Of a stretch of DNA of 64,000 nucleotides, positions 11,779 to 20,250 are shown in pieces. Position 1 is the first letter of the stretch. Every line of letters begins with the position of its first letter. The notes below the pieces were generated by a model that was not told the DNA's origin, made no database searches, and worked only from the letters and a program-made list of their open reading frames with translations. The stretch comes from Rikenellaceae bacterium (GTDB taxonomy: Bacteria; Bacteroidota; Bacteroidia; Bacteroidales; Rikenellaceae): NCBI GenBank assembly GCA_015060075.1, contig SUZE01000005.1:35100-99099 (forward strand), written 5' to 3'. The position numbers and the translations under genes were made by a program.

Positions 11779-12477
11779 TTATTTGGTTTCTACTGATTTA
11801 GGGTCAATCTGCAAGCCCGGACTCATTGTAGTCGAAAGATAAATACTACGAACATAAGTACCCTTTGCAGCAGACGGTTTGAGTTTAAGAATCATTCCCA
11901 TTACCTCCTTAGCATTCTCTTCGATTTGCTCAGGAGTGAACGAAATCTTACCGATTGAAGTGTGGATAATACCGAACTTGTCAACCTTGAAGTCAATCTT
12001 TCCGGCCTTTACCTCCGATACAGCCTTGCCAACCTCCATCGTAACGGTTCCGGTCTTAGGGTTTGGCATCAAACCACGTGGACCGAGAATACGACCCAAC
12101 GCACCAACCTTACCCATTACATTTGGAGTACAGATGATAACATCTACATCGGTCCAACCCGACTTAATCTTATCAACATACTCGTCAAGACCTACATAAT
12201 CAGCGCCCGCAGCCTGTGCCTCAGCCTCCTTCTCAGGTGTACACAATACGAGAACTCGTACTGTCTTACCTGTTCCGTGAGGAAGAGTTACTACGCCACG
12301 AACCATCTGATTTGCCTTACGAGGGTCTACGCCCAAGCGCACATCGATATCAACTGAAGCATCAAATTTCGTAAAGGTAATTTCCTTTAGAAGAGCAGCA
12401 GCCTCACCGAGTTTGTAGGCCTTGTTAGCCTCTACCTTTGCGTAGGCAATCTTTTGATTTTTTGTCAATTTACTCAT
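11779..12477 (-). CDS. rplA: 50S ribosomal protein L1
   Basis: Forms the L1 stalk that helps release E-site tRNA, and is a translational repressor of rplK-rplA in other bacteria. It is 232 aa; the family motifs [39 protein letters not shown] and [13 protein letters not shown] are present. It is 14 nt downstream of rplK, as in most bacteria. Confidence 0.96.
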   Translation of the reverse strand: MSKLTKNQKIAYAKVEANKAYKLGEAAALLKEITFTKFDASVDIDVRLGVDPRKANQMVRGVVTLPHGTGKTVRVLVLCTPEKEAEAQAAGADYVGLDEYVDKIKSGWTDVDVIICTPNVMGKVGALGRILGPRGLMPNPKTGTVTMEVGKAVSEVKAGKIDFKVDKFGIIHTSIGKISFTPEQIEENAKEVMGMILKLKPSAAKGTYVRSIYLSTTMSPGLQIDPKSVETK

Positions 12478-12491
12478 CTCTGTGTAACGAA

Positions 12492-12932
12492 TTACATGTT
12501 AGGAAATTCACCAACTACGCTGATACCCATACTGCGCGCAGTACCGGCAACCATACGCATTGCAGCCTCTAAGGTGAAGCAGTTCAAGTCAGGCATCTTG
12601 TCCTTAGCAATCTCAGCCACCTGCTCCCAGGTAACCTGACCAACCTTAGAACGGTTCGGCTGTGCCGAGCCAGACTTTACTTTTGCAGCCTCTTTAAGCT
12701 GAACGGCTACTGGTGGCTGTTTTACGACGAAATCAAACGATTTATCGCTATAAACTGTGATGATGACTGGAAGCACCTTTCCCGCCTTGTCCTGAGTACG
12801 GGCATTGAATTGCTTACAGAAGTCCATGATGTTGACTCCCTTAGAACCCAAAGCCGGACCTACCGGTGGAGAAGGGTTGGCAGCACCACCTTTAATCTGC
12901 AACTTAATAAATGCAGCAACCTCTTTTGCCAT
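12492..12932 (-). CDS. rplK: 50S ribosomal protein L11
   Basis: Part of the GTPase-associated centre with 23S helices 43/44. It is 146 aa, with the Pro-rich N-terminal segment [21 protein letters not shown] and the C-terminal RNA-binding domain ending [10 protein letters not shown]. It is preceded by nusG (15-nt gap) and followed by rplA. Confidence 0.97.
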   Translation of the reverse strand: MAKEVAAFIKLQIKGGAANPSPPVGPALGSKGVNIMDFCKQFNARTQDKAGKVLPVIITVYSDKSFDFVVKQPPVAVQLKEAAKVKSGSAQPNRSKVGQVTWEQVAEIAKDKMPDLNCFTLEAAMRMVAGTARSMGISVVGEFPNM

Positions 12933-12947
12933 AGTTTTCCTTGGTTT

Positions 12948-13508
12948 TTATTCTTTTTCTACTTGTGTGAAGCTCAACTCCATTGGAGTCTTGCGTCCAA
13001 ATATCTTCACAGAAACCACGAGTTTCCTTGCCTCGTTATTGACACTCTCAATAGTACCTTGGAAGCTTGAGAATGGGCCGTCTGTAACCTTTACGACCTC
13101 GCCAACAACATAAGGAATCTCCTGTTCCTCGTCCATCTCGTTCATTTCGTCTACGCGACCCAACATACGGCTAACCTCTTGTGGACGAAGCGCCATTGCG
13201 TTGAGTTTTCGACCGTCCTCTCGGGTTTCACCCAAGAAGCCGAGAACGTGAGGGATATTGCGAATGATATATGGTATTTGTCCTTCAAATAATGCCTCTA
13301 CAAGCACGTAACCCGGATACGAAGGCTTCTCCTTCGATACCTTCTTACCATTACGGATTGTAAAGACCTTTTCAGTCGGGATAAGAACCTGCGATATATA
13401 GTCTTCGAGGTGACCACGGCGAATCTCTGCTTCGAGATACTCCTTCACCTTATTCTCCTTGCCACCGATGGCACGGACTACATACCACTGCTTTTGGTTT
13501 TCGCTCAT
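12948..13508 (-). CDS. nusG: Transcription antitermination/termination protein NusG
   Basis: Binds RNA polymerase and couples it to Rho or the ribosome. It is 186 aa, with an N-terminal NGN domain (WYVVRAIGGKENKVKEYL, PGYVLVEALF) and a C-terminal KOW domain (VGEVVKVTDGPFSSFQGTIESV). It lies in the standard secE-nusG-rplK order. Confidence 0.96.
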   Translation of the reverse strand: MSENQKQWYVVRAIGGKENKVKEYLEAEIRRGHLEDYISQVLIPTEKVFTIRNGKKVSKEKPSYPGYVLVEALFEGQIPYIIRNIPHVLGFLGETREDGRKLNAMALRPQEVSRMLGRVDEMNEMDEEQEIPYVVGEVVKVTDGPFSSFQGTIESVNNEARKLVVSVKIFGRKTPMELSFTQVEKE

Positions 13509-13537
13509 AACTTAAATAACGATTACCCTGATTAATA

Positions 13538-13726
13538 CTACAAATTTCCCAAGAACTTGTAAATTACACCCATCAAGCCCTCAAACGACATATCCATCGC
13601 CAAGACTATCAACGCAAAAATCAACGATGCAACCATTACGACCAAAGTCGAACTCTGCAACGAAGAGAAAGAAGGCCACGAAACCTTCTCTACAAGCTCC
13701 TTGTAAGAATCTTTAATGTATCCCAT
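13538..13726 (-). CDS. secE: Preprotein translocase subunit SecE
   Basis: A short single-span member of the SecYEG channel. The 62 residues MGYIKDSYKELVEKVSWP carry the conserved amphipathic K-VSWP region, followed by one transmembrane helix (about 28-46, LVVMVASLIFALIVLAMDM). Length and its place between tRNA-Trp and nusG support the call. Confidence 0.93.
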   Translation of the reverse strand: MGYIKDSYKELVEKVSWPSFSSLQSSTLVVMVASLIFALIVLAMDMSFEGLMGVIYKFLGNL

Positions 13727-13793
13727 TTCTTCTTATCCTTTCTTCTTTATTAATGCGAGCCTTTTTCGGTCTTCGACCTCAAACGCCTCGCAG

Positions 13794-13867
13794 TGGCAGG
13801 AGCAGAGAGATTCGAACTCCCATCAACGGTTTTGGAGACCGCTATTCTACCCTTGAACTATGCTCCT
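13794..13867 (-). tRNA. tRNA-Trp (CCA)
   Basis: A 74-nt cloverleaf. The acceptor AGGAGCA pairs with TGCTCCT, followed by discriminator G and an encoded 3' CCA. The anticodon loop is CTCCAAA with anticodon CCA, and the T arm carries GTTCGAATC. It sits between tuf and secE, a common Bacteroidetes order. Confidence 0.95.
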
Positions 13868-13871
13868 AAAT

Positions 13872-13895
13872 AAGGGAGTGGCGAACCACTCCCGT
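13872..13895 (-). other. Perfect hairpin between tuf and tRNA-Trp
   Basis: GGGAGTGG (13874-13881) and CCACTCCC (13886-13893) form an 8-bp stem with a 4-nt loop. It lies between the tuf stop and the 5' end of tRNA-Trp. There is no long U-run after it on the minus strand, so it may be an RNA processing signal or a weak terminator. Confidence 0.55.
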
Positions 13896-13913
13896 TTATG
13901 TGGCAGTCGAGAA

Positions 13914-15098
13914 TTACTCGAGAACCTTCAATACCTGACCTGCACCTACTGTACGGCCACCCTCACGGATTGCGAAACGAAGACCCTCGTTCAACGCAAC
14001 TGGGTAAATCAAAGTTACAGTGATAGTAACGTGGTCACCTGGCATTACCATATCTACACCCTCTGGCAACGATACCTCACCGGTAACGTCCATAGTACGG
14101 AGGTAGAACTGAGGACGGTACTTGTTGTGGAATGGAGTGTGACGACCACCCTCTTCCTTCTTCAATACGTAAACCTCAGCAGTAAACTTGGTGTGAGGAG
14201 TGATTGAGCCTGGCTTAGCAACAACCATACCACGCTTAACATCCTTCTTATCGATACCACGAAGCAAGAGACCTACGTTATCACCAGCCTCACCCTCATC
14301 GAGGAGCTTGCGGAACATCTCAACACCTGTACAAGTCGAGTTGAGCGACTTCTCACCCAAACCTACAATCTCAACTGGGTCACCTACGTGGATGATACCG
14401 GTCTCGATACGACCAGTTACTACGGTACCACGACCTGTAATCGAGAATACGTCCTCAACAGGCATCAAGAATGGCTTCTCATTCTCACGCTGTGGAACTG
14501 GAACATACTCATCAACTGCAGCCATGAGCTCCATAATCTTCTCCTCCCAAGTTGGCTCGCCATTGAGACCACCGAGAGCAGAACCACGAATGATTGGGCA
14601 CTCCTCATCGAAATCGTACTTAGCCAAGAGGTCACGAACCTCCATCTCAACGAGGTCGAGCATCTCTGGGTCATCAACCATGTCGCACTTGTTCAAGAAT
14701 ACAACGATACGAGGAACGTTTACCTGCTTTGCAAGAAGAACGTGCTCGTTAGTCTGAGGCATAGGACCATCAGTAGCAGCTACTACGAGGATAGCACCGT
14801 CCATCTGAGCAGCACCGGTAACCATGTTCTTTACATAGTCGGCGTGACCTGGACAGTCTACGTGAGCATAGTGACGGTTTGCAGTCTGATACTCAACGTG
14901 AGCAGTGTTAATGGTGATACCACGCTCCTTCTCCTCTGGTGCGTTGTCAATCGAATCGAAAGAACGCAACTCCGAAAGACCTGCCTTAGCAAGTACGGTG
15001 GTAATAGCAGCAGTAAGAGTAGTCTTACCGTGGTCTACGTGTCCGATAGTACCGATGTTCACATGCGGTTTCGAACGCTCAAATTTTTCTTTTGCCAT
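13914..15098 (-). CDS. tuf: Elongation factor Tu
   Basis: GTPase that delivers aminoacyl-tRNA to the ribosome. It is 394 aa. The G1 motif GHVDHGKT is at 19-26, DCPGH at 81-85 and NKCD at 136-139, followed by two beta-barrel domains. The threonine and histidine positions important for GTP hydrolysis appear normal. It is embedded in a tRNA cluster (Thr-Tyr-Gly upstream, Trp downstream), which recalls the E. coli thrU-tyrU-glyT-thrT-tufB arrangement. Confidence 0.98.
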   Translation of the reverse strand: MAKEKFERSKPHVNIGTIGHVDHGKTTLTAAITTVLAKAGLSELRSFDSIDNAPEEKERGITINTAHVEYQTANRHYAHVDCPGHADYVKNMVTGAAQMDGAILVVAATDGPMPQTNEHVLLAKQVNVPRIVVFLNKCDMVDDPEMLDLVEMEVRDLLAKYDFDEECPIIRGSALGGLNGEPTWEEKIMELMAAVDEYVPVPQRENEKPFLMPVEDVFSITGRGTVVTGRIETGIIHVGDPVEIVGLGEKSLNSTCTGVEMFRKLLDEGEAGDNVGLLLRGIDKKDVKRGMVVAKPGSITPHTKFTAEVYVLKKEEGGRHTPFHNKYRPQFYLRTMDVTGEVSLPEGVDMVMPGDHVTITVTLIYPVALNEGLRFAIREGGRTVGAGQVLKVLE

Positions 15099-15180
15099 AG
15101 CTTTAAAAATCTATTAATAGTTTATTAAAAAGTTTTACCTTTTATATCGTTAGTATTTAAGGTCCTTATGTAGACATACG

Positions 15181-15210
15181 CAATGCCCCTTTGTTATAAA
15201 AGGTGCATTG
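15181..15210 (-). other. Leader hairpin between tRNA-Gly and tuf
   Basis: CAATGC-c-CCTTT and AAAGG-t-GCATTG pair across a short loop in the 130-bp leader between tRNA-Gly and tuf. It is probably a processing signal separating tRNAs from the tuf mRNA; no U-run marks it as a terminator. Confidence 0.45.
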
Positions 15211-15228
15211 CATAATGTCATTAACGAG

Positions 15229-15301
15229 AGCGGAAGACGAGGCTCAAACTCGCGACCCTTAGCTTGGAAGGCTAATGCTCTATCAACTGAGCTACTTCCG
15301 C
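15229..15301 (-). tRNA. tRNA-Gly (TCC)
   Basis: A 73-nt cloverleaf. The acceptor GCGGAAG pairs with CTTCCGC, the D arm is GTAGCTCAGTTGATAGAGC, and the anticodon loop CTTCCAA gives anticodon TCC. The CCA is not encoded. Confidence 0.93.
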
Positions 15302-15369
15302 ATTGTGCATCATTTTGCGAAACTTATCGCCCCGCTTCTTTACGGTACAAGACTCGCTTGCTCCGCTCT

Positions 15370-15455
15370 TGGTGGGAAGAGATGGATTCGAACCACCGAA
15401 GGTAAAAACCAGCAGATTTACAGTCTGCCCCATTTGGCCACTCTGGTATCTTCCC
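15370..15455 (-). tRNA. tRNA-Tyr (GTA)
   Basis: An 86-nt class II tRNA with a long variable arm. The acceptor GGGAAGA pairs with TCTTCCC, discriminator A, encoded CCA. The anticodon loop CTGTAAA gives anticodon GTA, and GGTTCGAATCC is the T arm. Confidence 0.94.
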
Positions 15456-15477
15456 GGGATGATTGGTGTAGTTGTAG

Positions 15478-15551
15478 AGCCGATGGAGGGATTCGAACCC
15501 CCGACCAGCTGATTACAAATCAGCTGCTCTGGCCAACTGAGCTACATCGGC
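15478..15551 (-). tRNA. tRNA-Thr (TGT)
   Basis: A 74-nt cloverleaf. The acceptor GCCGATG pairs with CATCGGC, the anticodon loop TTTGTAA gives anticodon TGT, and the T arm is GGGTTCGAATCCC. The CCA is not encoded. It is the first gene of the tRNA-tuf-secE-nusG transcript. Confidence 0.94.
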
Positions 15552-15572
15552 ATATAGTCACCAACCGAGGTG

Positions 15573-15603
15573 CAAAGTAAGCGAAAATTTTTGAAACCAC
15601 AAA
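15573..15603 (-). promoter_or_regulatory. Promoter of the tRNA-tuf-secE operon
   Basis: On the minus strand TTTG (15600-15603), 19 nt, then TTACTTTG (15573-15580), one mismatch from TAnnTTTG. It starts transcription just before tRNA-Thr. Confidence 0.5.
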
Positions 15604-15720
15604 ATTTTAGCACAATTTTTTTCTCGTTTCTCAAAGAACGGCATCTTCTCGCTCCCACCTTGCTCAACTTGACTGACACTTAAAACATCGTCTCAAACGG
15701 GTAGAGTCCGAAAATCGGTG

Positions 15721-15728
15721 CAAAGATA
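15721..15728 (-). promoter_or_regulatory. Second upstream -7 box for the tRNA-tuf operon
   Basis: A perfect TATCTTTG on the minus strand, about 150 bp upstream of the first promoter. Its -33 region is not a clear match. Two promoters would suit a strongly expressed stable-RNA operon; this is an inference. Confidence 0.4.
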
Positions 15729-15969
15729 GAATAGTTTTATGAAAAATAAAATACCCAAGGCAAAAAATCTGTAAAAATTCGTTGTTTTTTTTCTTCTGCG
15801 CCCATACCTATATATATTATATGTATGAAGGGCCAATAGAGTAAATGTGGGAAATAAGTCGATGGGGTTTGTTTGATTTACTATTCTATTTGTAGGTAAA
15901 AATACCGAATTTGGGCTTTATCAACACCTTTATACCAAAATAGGCATCAGTCACCTCGATTTTTTTATC

Positions 15970-15977
15970 TATATTTG
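15970..15977 (+). promoter_or_regulatory. -7 box upstream of the alpha-oxoamine synthase
   Basis: TATATTTG matches TAnnTTTG and lies 32 bp before the ATG at 16010. The rest of 15552-16009 holds only the divergent promoters described here and AT-rich sequence. Confidence 0.45.
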
Positions 15978-16009
15978 TAATCCTAAACAGCATTATTACA
16001 AAAACAACT

Positions 16010-17281
16010 ATGGTAGATATTTTTGATAGATTGGAAAAGAATGCAGGAGGACCAATCGGTCAGTACATGAGCGCCGTACATGGTTATTTTGCATTTCCTA
16101 AGTTGGAGGGCGAAATTGGTCCTCACATGCGTTTTCGTGGTAAGATGATGCTCAATTGGAGCCTTAACAACTACCTCGGTCTCGCAAATCACCCTGAGGT
16201 GCGTAAAGCCGATGCAGCAGGTGCGGCAGAGTTTGGTATGGCAGCCCCTATGGGTGCCCGTATGATGAGTGGTCAAACCAAGTATCACGAACAGTTGGAA
16301 CGTGAGTTAGCAGAGTTTGTAGGCAAGGAAGATGCCTTCCTTCTTAACTTTGGCTATCAGGGTATGATTTCGATTATCGACTGTCTGCTTACTCCGCGCG
16401 ATGTTGTAGTCTACGATGCAGAGGCGCATGCCTGCATTATTGACGGTTTGCGTATGCACAAGGGCAAGCGTTTTGTCTATGGTCACAACAACGAAGAGTC
16501 ATTGCGCAAGCAGTTGAAGCACGCAACAGACCTCGCCGAAGAGCAAGGTGGTGGTGTTTTGGTTATCACAGAGGGTGTATTCGGAATGAAGGGCGACCTC
16601 GGATTTCTCGATGTTATCGTTAAGTTGAAGGAGGAGTTCTCGTTCCGCCTTTTGGTCGATGATGCTCACGGATTTGGAACTATGGGTCCCGGTGGTCGTG
16701 GTACAGCGGCACACTTTGGCGTAGTTGATGGCGTAGATGTGTTGTTCAACACCTTCGCAAAGTCCATGGCAGGTATCGGAGCATTCGTGTCGGGACCTCG
16801 TTGGTTGATTAACCTCTTCCGCTACAATATGCGCTCACAGCTCTACGCAAAGTCGTTGCCTATGCCGATGGTAATCGGAGCATTGAAGCGTCTTGAACTT
16901 ATCCGCAACCACCCTGAGTATCAGGAGAAGTTGTGGGAGATTACCCGCGCTTTGCAGTCGGGATTCAAAGCCAACGGATTCGATATCGGCGTTACGCAGT
17001 CGCCTGTAACCCCTGTCTATATGAAGGGTGGCAACGAAGAGGGTACAAACCTTATCGTTGATTTGCGCGAAAATTATGGAGTGTTCTGCTCGATTGTTAT
17101 CTACCCTGTAATTCCAAAGGGAGAGATTATCCTGCGTGTTATCCCTACCGCAGCCCACACGATGGAGGATGTTGAGTACACCATCAACGCATTTAAGGCT
17201 GTACGCGAGAAGTTTGAGTCGGGATATTACAGCTCGATGCCTATTCCACAGAAGGCAGACCCCGATTTCAAGGTGAGATAA
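16010..17281 (+). CDS. Alpha-oxoamine synthase, probable serine palmitoyltransferase-type
   Basis: A PLP enzyme of the AONS/KBL/SPT family that condenses an amino acid with an acyl-CoA. It is 423 aa. H140 (EAHACIIDG) stacks on PLP, LLVDDAHGFGTMG (214-226) carries the Asp/His pair, and K251 (NTFAKSMAGIGAF) is the Schiff-base lysine. Bacteroidales use such an enzyme as the first step of sphingolipid synthesis (serine plus acyl-CoA to 3-keto-sphinganine). The unusual N-terminal 45 residues (DIFDRLEKNAGGPIGQYM) distinguish it from biotin-pathway BioF. No other sphingolipid gene is nearby. KBL-like or another substrate cannot be excluded. Confidence 0.75.
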   Translation: MVDIFDRLEKNAGGPIGQYMSAVHGYFAFPKLEGEIGPHMRFRGKMMLNWSLNNYLGLANHPEVRKADAAGAAEFGMAAPMGARMMSGQTKYHEQLERELAEFVGKEDAFLLNFGYQGMISIIDCLLTPRDVVVYDAEAHACIIDGLRMHKGKRFVYGHNNEESLRKQLKHATDLAEEQGGGVLVITEGVFGMKGDLGFLDVIVKLKEEFSFRLLVDDAHGFGTMGPGGRGTAAHFGVVDGVDVLFNTFAKSMAGIGAFVSGPRWLINLFRYNMRSQLYAKSLPMPMVIGALKRLELIRNHPEYQEKLWEITRALQSGFKANGFDIGVTQSPVTPVYMKGGNEEGTNLIVDLRENYGVFCSIVIYPVIPKGEIILRVIPTAAHTMEDVEYTINAFKAVREKFESGYYSSMPIPQKADPDFKVR

Positions 17282-17298
17282 TTACTTCGATAATAAAC

Positions 17299-17337
17299 AA
17301 CATACCAGAGGCGATTGCTTCTGGTATGTTATTTTTA
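17299..17337 (+). terminator. Terminator after the alpha-oxoamine synthase
   Basis: AACATACCAGA (17299-17309) pairs with TCTGGTATGTT (17320-17330), followed by ATTTTT. A strong intrinsic terminator 18 nt past the stop codon. Confidence 0.85.
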
Positions 17338-17384
17338 GACAAACCCTTTCTAATATCCGCAGCGCATACTCGACAGTAAAATTG

Positions 17385-17470
17385 TTAAATAAGTGAGGGG
17401 ATTTTGCGCTAAACGAGAAAGCGAGTCCGCAGCATACTTGGCGTATGTGAGGATTTAGAAAGTTACCCAC
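17385..17470 (-). repeat. Degenerate stop-codon hairpin element, copy B1
   Basis: The apical stem CATAC-ttggc-GTATG (17433-17447) and its flanks (GTCCGCAG before, TGAG after) are intact. The inner and outer arms pair poorly. It lies just right of the terminator at 17299 and just left of the complete copy B2, so it appears to be a decayed neighbour of that element. Confidence 0.5.
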
Positions 17471-17474
17471 AAGA

Positions 17475-17599
17475 AAATCGGTATTTTAAGAAGATAGTTG
17501 CAAGGCACACAAGAAATCGGACGCACAGCATACTTAGCGTATGTGAGCAGTCCGATTATCGCAGTGTAACGAAGCAAATGCTTCTTAAAATACCGATTT
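17475..17599 (-). repeat. Stop-codon hairpin element, copy B2 (after frr)
   Basis: A perfect 19-bp outer stem: positions 17475-17493 are the exact reverse complement of 17581-17599. The inner stem is AATCGGAC (17515-17522)/GTCCGATT (17550-17557). The apical stem is CATAC-ttagc-GTATG (17529-17543), preceded by GCACAG and followed by TGAG. The frr stop codon (17598-17600) overlaps the outer arm. This is the clearest member of the family. Confidence 0.85.
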
Positions 17600-18155
17600 A
17601 GACGGTCATAATCTCCTTCTCCTTCTTCTCAAATGCGGTGTCGATAGCTTTGTTGAACTTCTCAACAATCTTCTGAATTTGAGCCTCGCCATCTTTGCCT
17701 TCGTCCTCAGGCATACCCTCTTTAACTGCCTTCTTGAAAGCCTCGACAGCATCACGGCGTGCATTACGAAGTGAAATGCGGGCATTCTCTGCCTCTGCCT
17801 TAGATTGTTTAACCAACTCCTTACGGCGCTCCTCGGTGAGAGGTGGCATCGAAAGGCGAATGCTCTCGCCATTGTTCGATGGGGTAAGACCGATATTCGA
17901 GTCGATAATAGCCTTCTCGATAAGGCGAATCATATTCTTATCCCAAGGTTGGATAAGGATAGTCTTTGCATCCGGCACAGTAACACTTGCAACACCCGAA
18001 ACAGGGGTTTGCGAGCCGTAGTAATCCACAAAAACGCCATTCAAAACATTTACCGAGGCCTTACCTGCACGAATATTCGACAAGGTCTCCTCCAAGAAAT
18101 CAACCGCCTTCTGCATACGACCGGTTGCATCATTCAAGATTGTTTTAGTATCCAT
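17598..18155 (-). CDS. frr: Ribosome recycling factor
   Basis: Splits post-termination ribosomes together with EF-G. It is 185 aa, the normal length, with the three-helix bundle motifs NIRAGKASVNVLNGVFVDYYG, INPWD-type IQPWDKNMI, and PPLTEERRKELVKQ. It is downstream of pyrH as in most bacteria, but here a thioredoxin-like gene lies between them. It ends in the hairpin element B2. Confidence 0.96.
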   Translation of the reverse strand: MDTKTILNDATGRMQKAVDFLEETLSNIRAGKASVNVLNGVFVDYYGSQTPVSGVASVTVPDAKTILIQPWDKNMIRLIEKAIIDSNIGLTPSNNGESIRLSMPPLTEERRKELVKQSKAEAENARISLRNARRDAVEAFKKAVKEGMPEDEGKDGEAQIQKIVEKFNKAIDTAFEKKEKEIMTV

Positions 18156-18160
18156 AGTGT

Positions 18161-18736
18161 CTATTTTTTAATTGTTTCTTCAATCAACTTTACGAGTTCT
18201 GCAAACTCCGCCTCATCGTAGCCCACACTCGCCTTGACAACATTACCTTGCTTGTCGATAAGGAAGTTGCGAGGGATATAAGTCTGTGCGTATTCAGCAT
18301 ATACACGACCATCGGGGTCCAAGCCCATAGGAAACGAGTAGCCCATCTTTTTGCGAAAAGCGGCTACGGTAGCCCTCTTTTCGCCTCGCGACACAGGCAA
18401 GAAGACAAATGGCTCGCCCTTGAACTTCTCGATAATATCCTTCTCTACACGAGCCAATTCCGCACAGCATGGAGGACACCAAGTAGCCCAGAAATTCAAC
18501 AACACAACCTTACCCTTCAAGTCGGCAAGTTTTACGGTCGAACCGTCAAACATCTCCACCTCGAAGGCAGGGGCTTTTTGACCATCTTTCACGAGTGTTG
18601 CCTGCTCAGGGGTTGGGCGTTGTTGTGCCTTAGTGGTAAATGAACCACCAAACAATAGTGCTGCACAGAGTACAATGGCGAGAATTGCCATTACAACCAT
18701 ACTCAAAGTGCTCTTCTTTTGATGTCTTCGTGCCAT
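18161..18736 (-). CDS. TlpA/ResA-like membrane-anchored thioredoxin
   Basis: A thiol-disulfide oxidoreductase acting outside the cytoplasmic membrane. From the ATG at 18736 (preceded by AAAGGAAAA) it is 191 aa: a basic N-terminus, one signal-anchor helix (about 11-30), then a thioredoxin fold with FWATWCPPC and active-site C87-P-P-C90 followed by a third Cys. The cis-Pro segment is YIPRNFLID. Such proteins reduce apocytochromes or other periplasmic thiols; the partner is unknown. It sits 13 nt after pyrH and 5 nt before frr, so the three form one operon. Starting at 18781 would overlap pyrH and is less likely. Confidence 0.85.
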   Translation of the reverse strand: MARRHQKKSTLSMVVMAILAIVLCAALLFGGSFTTKAQQRPTPEQATLVKDGQKAPAFEVEMFDGSTVKLADLKGKVVLLNFWATWCPPCCAELARVEKDIIEKFKGEPFVFLPVSRGEKRATVAAFRKKMGYSFPMGLDPDGRVYAEYAQTYIPRNFLIDKQGNVVKASVGYDEAEFAELVKLIEETIKK

Positions 18737-18749
18737 TTTCAGTTTTCCT

Positions 18750-19457
18750 TTATTTATGTACAAGTGTTCCGATATTTTCACCCGTTAAGACCTTCATCAG
18801 ATTGCCCGGAGTGTCCATATCGAAAACGATAATATTCAAGCCATTCTCCTTGCAGAGAGTAAAGGCCGTCATATCCATTATCTTCAAATTTCGTGCATAA
18901 ATCTCATCGAACGAAATCTCATCGAACTTCGTAGCCGTAGGGTCCTTCTCAGGGTCAGCGGTATAGACGCCATCTACACGGGTACCCTTGAAGAAACCAT
19001 CAGCCTCAATCTCGATACCACGCAGTGCCGAAGCCGAATCGGTCGAAAAGTATGGATTTGATGTTCCGCCACCGATAATCACGACATAACCTTCACGCAG
19101 ATATTCGAGCGCCTTATCTTTCGAGTAGTACTCGCCGATAGGCTCCATACGGATAGAGGTCAGCACCTTACACTTCACGCCCTCATCTACCAACACCGCC
19201 TGCAAAGCCAACGAGTTGATAATGGTTGCCAACATACCCATTTGGTCGCCCTTCACACGGTCAAAGCCCTTTTTTGCGCCCTGCAATCCACGGAAGATAT
19301 TGCCACCACCTATTACGATACCAATCTCTGTGCCAAGAGCCTGCGCCTCCTTAATCTGCTGAGCATAGACGCGAGCCTGCTCCATCGAGATACCATACTT
19401 TTGTTCACCCTGCAACGACTCGCCGCTGAGTTTGAGAAGAATTCTTTTATATTTCAT
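18750..19457 (-). CDS. pyrH: Uridylate kinase
   Basis: Phosphorylates UMP to UDP in pyrimidine nucleotide synthesis; a hexameric bacterial enzyme regulated by GTP and UTP. It is 235 aa from ATG at 19457 (MKYKRILLKLSGESL; the in-frame TTG nine bases upstream is less likely). Typical motifs: GIVIGGGNIFRG, GDQMGMLATIINSLAL, and IIGGGTSNPYFSTDSA. First gene of the pyrH-thioredoxin-frr operon. Confidence 0.95.
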   Translation of the reverse strand: MKYKRILLKLSGESLQGEQKYGISMEQARVYAQQIKEAQALGTEIGIVIGGGNIFRGLQGAKKGFDRVKGDQMGMLATIINSLALQAVLVDEGVKCKVLTSIRMEPIGEYYSKDKALEYLREGYVVIIGGGTSNPYFSTDSASALRGIEIEADGFFKGTRVDGVYTADPEKDPTATKFDEISFDEIYARNLKIMDMTAFTLCKENGLNIIVFDMDTPGNLMKVLTGENIGTLVHK

Positions 19458-19555
19458 AGAGGTCAATTTTTGTTTCTAACTACAAATATATGAAATATAA
19501 ATTAAAAATTAAAAATTCGGAATTAAAAATTGAGAAATATAGAACAGCCCACAAC

Positions 19556-19684
19556 CAACAAGCGTAAATAAAAGATGAAGTTCAAGGCTTGCGAGGCTTT
19601 GAACACGGAGCATACTTGGCGTATGTGAGTAGTTCAAAGTCCGAAGTATAACGCAGAAATTCGCTTGTATTTTCGCTTGTATTA
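19556..19684 (-). repeat. Stop-codon hairpin element, copy C
   Basis: The outer arm ACAAGCG (19558-19564) pairs with CGCTTGT (19674-19680), and the latter is tandemly duplicated (CGCTTGTATTTT twice). The inner stem is CTTTGAAC/TTCAAAG; the apical stem is CATAC-ttggc-GTATG (19611-19625), followed by TGAG. The stop codon of the YiiX-like gene (19682-19684) lies at the outer end. The remaining gap 19458-19555 is AT-rich with nothing recognisable. Confidence 0.7.
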
Positions 19685-20233
19685 TAATGCTCTCAACAGG
19701 TCGCACGGCGCAACCGCATACTGCTCGGGCGAGATACCTCGCTCCTCCAACGCTCGCTGCATCACGGGAAAACGCACCATAAAGTGTTCGTTTATCTTGA
19801 TAGGAGGGCACAACTCTATACCCTGCTCCTTGTATATCAACCACACCAACTCCGAACAGTAGACATAGTCATTATCGAAGCTGAATTTCAAGTCGTACCA
19901 TCGCCCCAACCACTTCTCCTGCTCGATTGGTTGGGTAAGTTGCTGTGCAGGGCGTTTGATGATATATTTTCCACCGACCGACTTATCGATAAATTTCTCT
20001 ATCGGCAATATGCGTACCGTGGTATCTGCCTCCATAATCTGCACCCCATCGGGTGTATTGACAGCTATTCCGCAGTGGCTCCAAATCGACATCATACCGA
20101 GTTTTACAAACTTCGATTGGAACGATGTGGTTTCGATAAAGAGGATATCGCCCTCTTGCAGAGCAGACAAATCACCACCTCGGCGACACGAGCCGCACAA
20201 CAATACCAATAGTATAAGTAGTATCTTTTTCAT
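19682..20233 (-). CDS. YiiX/YebB-like NlpC/P60 cysteine-hydrolase lipoprotein
   Basis: A 183-aa lipoprotein: signal peptide with lipobox LLCGSC (C16), then a permuted papain-like fold. The catalytic pair is visible as H53 (WSHCGIA) and C126 (VYCSELVW). YiiX relatives cleave amide or ester bonds in lipids or peptides; the substrate here is not known. It lies alone between pyrH and ubiX and ends in hairpin element C. Confidence 0.72.
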   Translation of the reverse strand: MKKILLILLVLLCGSCRRGGDLSALQEGDILFIETTSFQSKFVKLGMMSIWSHCGIAVNTPDGVQIMEADTTVRILPIEKFIDKSVGGKYIIKRPAQQLTQPIEQEKWLGRWYDLKFSFDNDYVYCSELVWLIYKEQGIELCPPIKINEHFMVRFPVMQRALEERGISPEQYAVAPCDLLRAL

Positions 20234-20250
20234 CTCCTATCTCCTATCTC

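Noticed and set aside
15208..15580. Rightward frames across the tRNA cluster
   Set aside because: They are the complements of tRNA-Gly, tRNA-Tyr and tRNA-Thr.
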